From Echinometra lucunter (Eukaryota; Echinodermata; Echinoidea; Camarodonta; Echinometridae): a stretch of DNA of 64,000 bases. The notes below the pieces were generated by a model. It searched no databases. It saw only the letters and a list, made by a program, of their open reading frames with translations, and was not told where the DNA came from. The stretch spans positions 21,301,791 through 21,365,790 of the forward strand of contig CM057171.1 in NCBI GenBank assembly GCA_029962745.1, written 5' to 3'. How positions within the stretch are numbered: position 1 is the first letter of the stretch; every line of letters begins with the position of its first letter. Of this stretch, positions 56,552 to 64,000 are shown one piece after another. The translations under genes were made by a program, and so were the position numbers.

Positions 56552-59500
56552 CTGCAGATAAATTCAAAATCAAAGTATAAGGCGTTTCATCTTTATTCCG
56601 TTGTGCGAAAGAACGCGTCCGGAATGCAAAATAAAAATATGCAAAAATAAAAATGTCTATTTTGAAATATTGGGATTGAATTCTAATGACATAAAGATAA
56701 GATGCCTAAACAACATGAATACAGCTGCACCTTCCATATGTCGGCACCTCCTATATTCAGTTGAATTTAATGACTCAAATTCTTCTTAAGGTCTGATCAT
56801 TTTGTCTCCTCATAGTCATGAATACAAATAGCTCCCTTCCCCCCCCCCCCCCTCCCGAAAAAAAAAAAAGTGAAAAAAAACTAACAAATTTTTAATTTCA
56901 AGCATGTTGCCCACTATGACCTTTGACCTCTGGCCTAAATATTGCTAAATCTAATCAGATCATTTTCCCATGGTGATGCATACTAGCACAGAGTTTGAAG
57001 TTCAAAGCTGAAATGATTCTTGAGATATTCTGTTTAGGGAGCCAGCACCTGAAATTCTGGAAATGACCTTTGACCTATGTACCCCAAAGGTCTAATCAGA
57101 CAAACTCATTGCAACATGAAAGACAGTGTTACATAAAACAGAAGACAATCTCCTGTGCACATAAGTTAAACCACCATTTAATATGAAAAAGCTGCCCCAT
57201 ACAAGATTTCATCTTCATGACTTTTATGAATACTTTTCACAAGCTCTCCTGTCTCTTAAGACAAAAACAAAACAAAATTACCCATGAAAGGTGAATTATG
57301 CAAAACAAATAGATTTCTCTAGAAGAAAATCTGACTTGATAAAACATGAACAGTGGTCTGCACACACTGCATTCAAGATCAGTATAAGTAGATTTTGTGC
57401 CACCTGTCAAATTTCTTTTCACCAATTCATATGTCACACTCTTGTTCTAATGTAATAGGGCAATTCCACGGTAACGGAATTACAAGTTGTAATTCCATTA
57501 CTCATTTTTTTTTAGAGTTTGTGTGCCTACTTTGTACCCTGCCTTCCTTCTTACCATACTCTGAAACTATGCCATGTCTTTCACTTGAACTCTTTCATTC
57601 CAACAATTTTCCACTTACATTCATGATATTGTGGTTTATGTACCTTGGTAACGGAATTACCAAAAAATTGTGCTACTTTCAAATAATAAAAATGTCTTGT
57701 AAAATCAAACATGCTAATAGTGACTAAAATGGTGAAATTCTTTTTTATTTTAGCCTCTTTGAATTCAAGAATTTAACTATACAGGACTATGAAACTGATT
57801 GTTTTTATTATAAATCTGAGTTAGTGAAGTTAGCTGATTGTGCTTCCCAGGTGGTATTGCCCAATACTTAATGATAGAATTGAAACATAGATCTGCGCAA
57901 GATCCAAATCAGTTTGACACTCACCCATCCTAGAACAGCTTCTTTAGATCCTACAGTGAACATGATTTTGAGTGGTCTGGATGGACTGTGCACTCTCTGA
58001 TGGGTGTACTGGTATAATGATAATAACCTACAAAATACAAAGAAATAAGATATATATATATCTATATATATAATTTTCAATTCTCGCATTTCACAATCCC
58101 AGTGCCCTCTTCCGGTTCAGTTGCGACAGTCACTCTAGCACTTTAATGAGTCGACAACAGTACCATTCACACCTTGCACTAGTCGCCTTTTCTGCTCCTA
58201 TTGTAAGTGATTACACACTTGTAATACTTCATATTTTCTCTGGGCTCTCACTGCTTGTTATGCTAACTAATCCTTCTTCTTACCTGCGCTTGAAACACCT
58301 CTGTCAGTAAAATATTTCTCCGAATGGTCAAACTCTCACTCGCTTCGCCTGCTATCTTGGAAATAGTTGGCAACGCGCGAGTGGGAAAATAGGCCTCCCA
58401 TGGTACGGATGTTGGTGCCGCATGCATTGTGAAACGTGAGAATTGTTCTTTAATTGAACTTGTGTAATGCCATTGTATTTCTTTTCTTCCTACTGGAAAT
58501 AAATTAATATGAATTTGATTTGAAATTTAAAAAAAAAAAAGTCAAGCCTCATTTTACAAATGAAGAGTTTGATTGCAAAAACCTGATAAAGGCCATTTTA
58601 TACATTATTAAAGGTAATCTCAACCTTTTGCAAAACCAATGAAAATCCATCCAACTTGGCATTAGTTTAGGATATGTCCTTCTGATACTGTGCATTTAAT
58701 CTTAAGGTCATACGTTATTAATATAATATACAATGAAAATCTGGCTACCAATCTTGAATAAGCAAGTCGGATCAGCTCACCGGCAGTACTGTAGATATGT
58801 AGCACAGATCTAGCTCAGCACAGCTCGCTCAGTGGCCACCACATGTACCGTACATATAGCAGCGGTTACATGAATCGTTTTGTCATGCGCTATCTTTCAG
58901 CAGAGGGAGCTGAACAGTTATATTAAATTTTGAATCTTCCAATCTATTTATCACGACACGAAATATTAGCTTATGAATTTAATTAGGAAAATACTGATGA
59001 CACATATCTTCCAGCTTAATAATTTGGTGGGAAGTTATTATCTTTAATATACTATACGATAATACACTACTAGATTCTTGTAATGTCAGATTTTAAGCTG
59101 CAAAAGGTTGAGACCAGCTTTAAAGAAACACCATTATTGTATGAAACCAAAAACATATCTTCCATTTCGTCGCTGAATTCTGGAAGTGGTACAAACCCCC
59201 AAAATTGCGTCCAAAGTCAAATTTGAGTTATTTTCAGTTTTATTGTTCTCTGGCCATGGTCTTTCATTTCACAAAATTTTACAACCCAGTTCTCTCTAAT
59301 TTAAGAGATAATTAAAGTGCAAAAACGACACGAGCCTGAAAATCTACCATAAGAAATATCCACGAACCGGCACAAGGGTGCGCGCTGTTACGCACCATTG
59401 AGTTCTATACAGAAAAACTCAACGGCGTGCGCGCTTGTGCCGGTTCGTGAATTTAGTGACACAACACAGCGCGACACGGGTGCTTGTGGCGGTTCGTGAA

Positions 59501-62500
59501 ATGTCATGAAGGACCACTTCGTGGAATCTTCTTAAGCTGAACCAACATTTCTACATAACAACACCTGTGTTTGAAGCTTTACTGTGTTAAGATTTGAGCT
59601 TAGTTTGAGTACGATTCTACATGGAAGGCGAGAGTAGATACTTGGCTTTCTATTTGTGCTTGAATCACACAGCTTAACTTCATAACAAATGGCAATGAGC
59701 AGCTGAAAAACAGATAAAATCTTCAATTGCGTTTTACTTGAAAAATTAATTTCGCGCATCTGCGGTCGCACGTGCCACTTCGGGGATTTGGTGATAATTT
59801 GATTCCTTACTCTACAAATGGCAATGAGCAGCTGAAAAACAGATAAAATCTTCAATTGCGTTTTACTTGAAAAATTAATTTCGCGCATCTGCGGTCGCAC
59901 GTGCCACTTCGGGGATTCGGTGATAATTTGATTCCTTACTCATTAAATATCAAGGAAAATGTTTGGATTATGATCTGAAGTTTTCAATACAAAGAAATAA
60001 AAAGCAAAGAATTTCTTGCAGTCATCTGGGTACATAACTGTACCACATTTTGGGTCAGTTCAAAATCAAAAGTTTTCAGGCTTGCTTCTTTTATCCATTT
60101 GATGAAAAGTGCTTACCTATCTCTCTCATCTGGTTGTGTGTAAGGAGCATCTAGTTCAGGAGCCGTGTACTGAGCAGTGCTTCGAGATTTGTACAGGAAA
60201 TGTCGAAGGTCACTGATGCCGACCTCTTGACATCTGAAGCTTCCCTTTGAAACAGCTCGTTGAATAGCAACTAGACAGTTGTTTTTCTGTAACCTCTGCC
60301 AATCAAAGAAATAACGTTTTATTTGAATTATCTTTTTTGTGTATGTGAATTTGGATATACATGTACGATGCAAAAATGAACAATAGCCATTCCAGACTTT
60401 TATGGAATCATAAAATGTATTGAGTAGCAGACTCTCACTGAGAGCTTCAGTGGGCCAATCAAATTAAAATTAACTACATGTTATATGAAACAAAATGAGC
60501 CAACTATTACAAATTACAAGCGTTTGAATGAAGACGTAAAAATCAGGGATTCGATCTCCGGCACCACATTTATGCCCTTGAGGAAGGTATTTTATCTGCA
60601 TTGCTCTTTTATCGTACATCAAATAAATTAATGTGCTATAGGCATATTGTTACCAATGTGTGCATGTGTGTTTAAAAAAAAAAGAAGCTCTTACAATAAT
60701 TTTCAAATAACAAAATAATGTCAAGTTAAGATTAAGGAGGTATCTATGGACTCTACATTTAAATGCCTGAATTTCATTATCTGAAATGTTTTTTACGACA
60801 AGGCCATGGAGGAAATTCCACAAGTGGATGCACTTCTGTCTAGTGTGCCTGTTTTGATGGTACGAAAGGGCTTAGGAAAAAACAAACATGAGCTGTTGGG
60901 GGATTTAAATTCATATGAATGGATAAACGTTTGGCTTGGAAAACTAAAATTCTTTATCTTCTGGAACTGAGGTACATGTAGTTCAATTCTCTCTAGAAGT
61001 GAGTTCAGTTTACTTCAAACTTTCTTTGGACTTTGAGACTTTAATACAATGCAAAATGAATACTGATAACAGCTGCAACTGATTGAGATAAGAGTTACCA
61101 TTGTCACATACAATATTTAATAAGGACCTGGGCGGTAATAACAAATCAGAATCTTCAAGTATTTTACTCGGTATTCGGCTTAAGTAAAATACTTAGCCAA
61201 CTTGGGTGTAAACAGAATCTCCTGGCTAAGTATTTTACCAGAAATTTTGGACAACCCACCAGCAGACTTTACCAATTATCATAGTAGTCTTGAATGGTCA
61301 GCTGCATTCTTTCATACATACATAGTCATGCTTACATGCTGTGGACAGGTAAATTATTATGATCAGGCATACACTGCGCACCTTTATTACACGTTATTAA
61401 GGATGGACTTTTAATGATTATCAGTAATTCTCCACATCGCAAATACGAGATTCAACAGTAGAGGGCGCCATTTCCTGCATACTGCGCTGGTCGGCACATG
61501 CGCAGATACAAATCCAGTACCGGCTTCAACAGAAAATGTACAGCCAGGTTAACAAATCCCTCATTTGACAAAAATATTGTTCAGGTTTCATAGACTCTCC
61601 TGATAAGTTTATTAGATCTATGCAGGTAGCAACAGAATTTGTTGTTTGCATTTTCTAGGCTTAAAAACTATAAATATAGTCTAAATACTAGTTTAGCAAT
61701 TTTACTTAGCCTATCAAAACATAAAGTTAAATAGTGATTCATTCTGTGCATCTAACTGAATATGGCCCTTTATATCCAGGTAAATGTATTGTGCAGCTCT
61801 AGTGTAATTGGGACTTTTCTGAAAAGTGTCAATTTTTTCAACTTACCTCTAAGATTTTCTCCTTGCACTTAGCCATTTCTGCAAAGGCCATTTTATCGAC
61901 TGTTAGTAGAACCAAACAGGCTGGACTCTCGGCAAGGTAGGAGATGTGTGCATGAAGGAAGCCGCTACTGTCAAACTTAGGTAGGCAAATTGGCAACCAA
62001 GAATCCGAATGCTTGAAAGAGGTTGACTTGTTGAGAAGATTCAAAATGAGATGTAAATCTATAACAATAGAAAAACAGAATAGAAGCAATATATAATAAC
62101 ATATCACTTATGATTGACCTACTACACCCTGTCAAACATTTAACCAGAAGATCTCACAATAGATCATATACTGATATTGGCTCCAGTAAAGGTTCACTTA
62201 AAGCCAGAGTGAACTGGCACCCTTGTATGGGATTTTGAAATAGCGCCCTCTTAGTCCTAAAGTACTGATTTTGTCCCCTTTTTGCTCCCAGCATGCTCTA
62301 TTCTGATCAATGAGAGCTTTATTTTTTGAGTAACATCTGTTAAAATGTATTTGTATTCATACTAAGGAAATTCACGAGAAGCCACAAAGGATATAATGTT
62401 TCTAAGAGTCTCTGATTTGGAGTAGCTGTAAGTTGGCGCTGTTGTAAATTTCATAATAAGGGTCAGTTCACTGTTGCTTTGAATACTCATTTATTCCCGA

Positions 62501-63723
62501 AACACTGACAGACTGGAATTCGCTACCTGAAAATATAGTGAGCACTCAAGACCCCAAACTATTCAAATCTAAGCTGGAACAATATTACCAATAGTATTAT
62601 TTGATTATTTATGTGCACACCCACCAGACTCATGTTACTCCTCAGGAGTGTTGATCGTATTCATACAGATTCAGTGTAAACACATAACATACTACTTGCA
62701 TTAAAGTATAGTTACATGAAAAAAAATTGCTCCTACAACACATATTAACAACCTTAAACTCTGACCACAATTTGATGCAATGTATCTGCTTGTAGTCCCA
62801 TTTTCCCTTTATTCATGTGAAGTTAAAGTCTGTGCAGCACGTCATTTCGAAGGCGATCTTCGGACTCATGGGCACGGACGGGGCATGTTATCCATTGAAG
62901 GCCAAAAGATTGCCAATGTAGACCAAAGGTTTTTTTAATTCGATTGGCAAAGTCATCGTTTCTAACATCTGTTCTCGCACATCTTGCAATGCATTGTGGG
63001 TTTTTGTGTTTTTTGCTCACCAAGTCTTGATTTCCTCACATATTACGGCATTTTTTAACGATTTTTAAGCTACAATTGTCAATCTTCATGATACTAATGG
63101 GGGCAAAGAATCTCCCCATCCGTAATTCTGAAGAGTGCCCTCTAAATGTCATACAAACAGAATCTAAGTCATAGCCATTTATATAACACCTGAATAGATC
63201 CCTGTTATTTCATTGGTTGTTTGATATTGATCATTTCTCCCACTGCACTATGACGTCACCATTCGTGCGATTGTGGCTCCATTTACCGTGCAATCTTGGC
63301 TCCATACGATTTGCTCCATTGCACGAACGCCGAGAGCCCGGCACACTACGTACGTAAAACGCTTGCGTTTGCCGTGTGCACCACGAGCAGCGCGCTAGCA
63401 TATAGTGCTATTGATTTATTGCGATTTGATCTATTTTTAGGTGTCATATAAAACAAATAATGAATTTTTTTTCATTCGTGCAATGGACAGAATATACTTA
63501 CCAGCTGGATGCAGTATGTATTTCTTCATCCTCACCAAAGTGACTAGTTGATTATCAGCAATGAGGATAGCAAAGACTAAATCTTTCACTTTAGCACTAT
63601 GCATAGCACTACCAATCATATCACGTATTGCACTGTCTAAAGGTAGACATCTGATTGCAGTCAGGAGAAAGCAGGGATCTTTGTCCATTAGTTCTATCAG
63701 GTTGTCCAAGAAGATCTCTGTTC
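56456..63723 (-). CDS. MON1: MON1, subunit of the MON1-CCZ1 Rab7 exchange factor (partial, five exons)
   Basis: Minus-strand exons in gene order: 63502-63723, 61847-62058, 60117-60295, 57925-58027 and 56456-56551. All introns are GT-AG and the phases join without a break. The conceptual protein carries MON1 landmarks in order: FLDNLIELMDKDPCFLL, KVKDLVFAILIADNQLVTLV, CLPKFDSSGFLHAHISYL, GISDLRHFLYKSRSTAQY, LYQYTHQRVHSPSRPLK and GFELFAIFGPLTTK, ending KLLKWIK. MON1 with CCZ1 activates Rab7 at late endosomes; this part covers the second and third longin domains. The N-terminal exons lie beyond the right edge, and the expected short last exon was not found. Name rests on remembered family sequence, not a search. 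Confidence 0.9.
57925..58027 (-). CDS. MON1: MON1 exon with LYQYTHQRVH
   Basis: Starts after TTTTGTAG, completes an Arg codon, encodes LLSLYQYTHQRVHSPSRPLK and then IMFTVGSKEAVLGW, and ends in phase 0 at GTGAGT. Confidence 0.92.
58087..58540. other. Retroelement-like 3' end in a MON1 intron
   Basis: A segment ending in TGGAAATAAATTAATATG, then a GAATTTGATTTGAAATTT stretch and an A run at 58529-58540, resembling the 3' end of a LINE or retroposed transcript. No reverse transcriptase frame is visible. Confidence 0.4.
59361..59449. repeat. Foldback with CACGAACCGGCACAAG arms
   Basis: Perfect 16-bp inverted arms around a GC-rich loop, in a MON1 intron. A third, diverged copy of the right arm (GCTTGTGGCGGTTCGTGAAA) follows at about 59482-59502. 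Confidence 0.8.
59686..59941. repeat. Tandem duplication of 129 bp
   Basis: Copies at 59686-59814 and from 59815 to about 59941 differ at a single visible position (TTTGG versus TTCGG) before their ends diverge. A very recent duplication within a MON1 intron. Confidence 0.93.
60117..60295 (-). CDS. MON1: MON1 exon with DLRHFLYKS
   Basis: Starts after TTGATTGGCAG in phase 0 with RLQKNNCLVAIQRA, includes GISDLRHFLYKSRSTAQYTA, and ends DERD plus two bases at GTAAGC. Confidence 0.93.
60540..60620 (+). mobile_element. SINE fragment
   Basis: A box B-like GGGATTCGATCTCCGGCACC followed by TGCCCTTGAGGAAGGTATT, resembling the body of the tRNA-derived SINE at 53912. The head is missing. Confidence 0.45.
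61847..62058 (-). CDS. MON1: MON1 exon with CLPKFDSSGFLHAH
   Basis: Starts after TTGTTATAG, completing an Asp codon, and encodes LHLILNLLNKSTSFKHSDSW, then CLPKFDSSGFLHAHISYL, ending CKEKILE at GTAAGT in phase 0. Confidence 0.93.
63502..63723 (-). CDS. MON1: MON1 exon with DPCFLL and ADNQLVTLV
   Basis: Acceptor TTGTGTTTCAG, donor GTAAGT. It encodes TEIFLDNLIELMDKDPCFLL through MKKYILHPA and ends in phase 1, joining the next exon to give HPADLHLIL. A decayed copy of its first 30 or so bases and acceptor lies upstream at 63933-63975. Confidence 0.93.
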
Positions 63724-63932
63724 CTGAAACACAAGATGAATAGATCCTTGCTTATTACAAAATCTCATGAAACAATGCAAGTTACATTACATGTAACTCT
63801 TCCTTTGTTTTTCTTCCTCTTTTGTCCTATTTCGATGTTCTTCTTCATACTTCTTGTATTTTTCATGTTTGCTTTTATACTTTTGTGGAAAATAACTGAA
63901 TAAATGAACTCAAAGAGACAGAGTTTGAGAGA

Positions 63933-63975
63933 GTTCTATTCGGTAATCCAGAAAGATATCTGTCCCTGAAAGACA
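63933..63975 (-). pseudogene. Decayed duplicate of a MON1 exon start
   Basis: 34 of 43 bases match 63691-63733, the acceptor and first codons of the MON1 exon at 63502-63723. The copy still reads TDIFLDYRIEL on the minus strand after a CAG, then loses similarity and reaches a stop. It is a partial exon duplication, probably non-functional. Confidence 0.7.
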
Positions 63976-64000
63976 TATGGGGTGTGTTGCAAGAAAGTTG

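Overview
The window looks like animal nuclear DNA, most likely from an echinoderm and probably a sea urchin. The basis is AT-rich, repeat-dense sequence with spliced genes, single-exon rhodopsin-class GPCR genes of a kind known to be hugely expanded in sea urchins, tRNA-derived SINEs, and many short transposons with long G or C runs. The species assignment is inference; no search was possible.

Three gene loci are supported. (1) On the + strand at 4073-13913 there is a nine-exon gene, assembled here from splice sites and codon phase. It encodes a 473-residue single-pass membrane protein: signal peptide, two kringles, a short Thr/Pro linker, a third kringle, two Thr/Ser/Pro-rich stalk exons, one membrane span and a short tail. 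The coding exons sum to 1422 nt with one open frame. (2) Four single-exon GPCR genes lie on the + strand at about 19.7, 30.6, 34.3 and 41.0 kb. They share an unusual motif set: D/ERY altered to YRL, YRC, YKC or QRY, the CWxP tryptophan replaced by Cys, and NPxxY altered. The third lacks an in-frame ATG before its first membrane span and may be a young pseudogene or need an upstream exon. (3) On the - strand at 56456-63723 are five exons of MON1, the Rab7 exchange factor subunit. Its 5' part lies beyond the right edge and its last short exon was not recognised.

The rest is mostly mobile DNA. Several elements have intact 8-bp target duplications and CA(G)...(C)TG ends, as in hAT-type non-autonomous transposons: 15753-16672, 32548-33077, 33547-33749, 42984-43207 and 46798-48824. 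The last is nested inside another hAT-like element, 46562-49562, which has its own 8-bp duplication. One family carries an internal array of about 170-bp units with a GCGAGCGCAGCGAGCG core, present in 4, 6 and 9 copies in three elements. Other families are foldback elements with shared ends but different cores (4541-5412, 35921-36055, 44509-45153), a repeated 305-bp hairpin element (24469-24776, 54269-54575), a pogo-like MITE, a TTAA-flanked element (27566-28260) and tRNA-derived SINEs.

Layout: 0-4 kb repeats; 4-14 kb kringle gene; 14-19.7 kb repeats; 19.7-42.1 kb GPCR genes separated by transposons; 42-56 kb repeats with nested elements; 56-64 kb MON1. The kringle gene, the GPCRs and MON1 show no evident functional link to one another.
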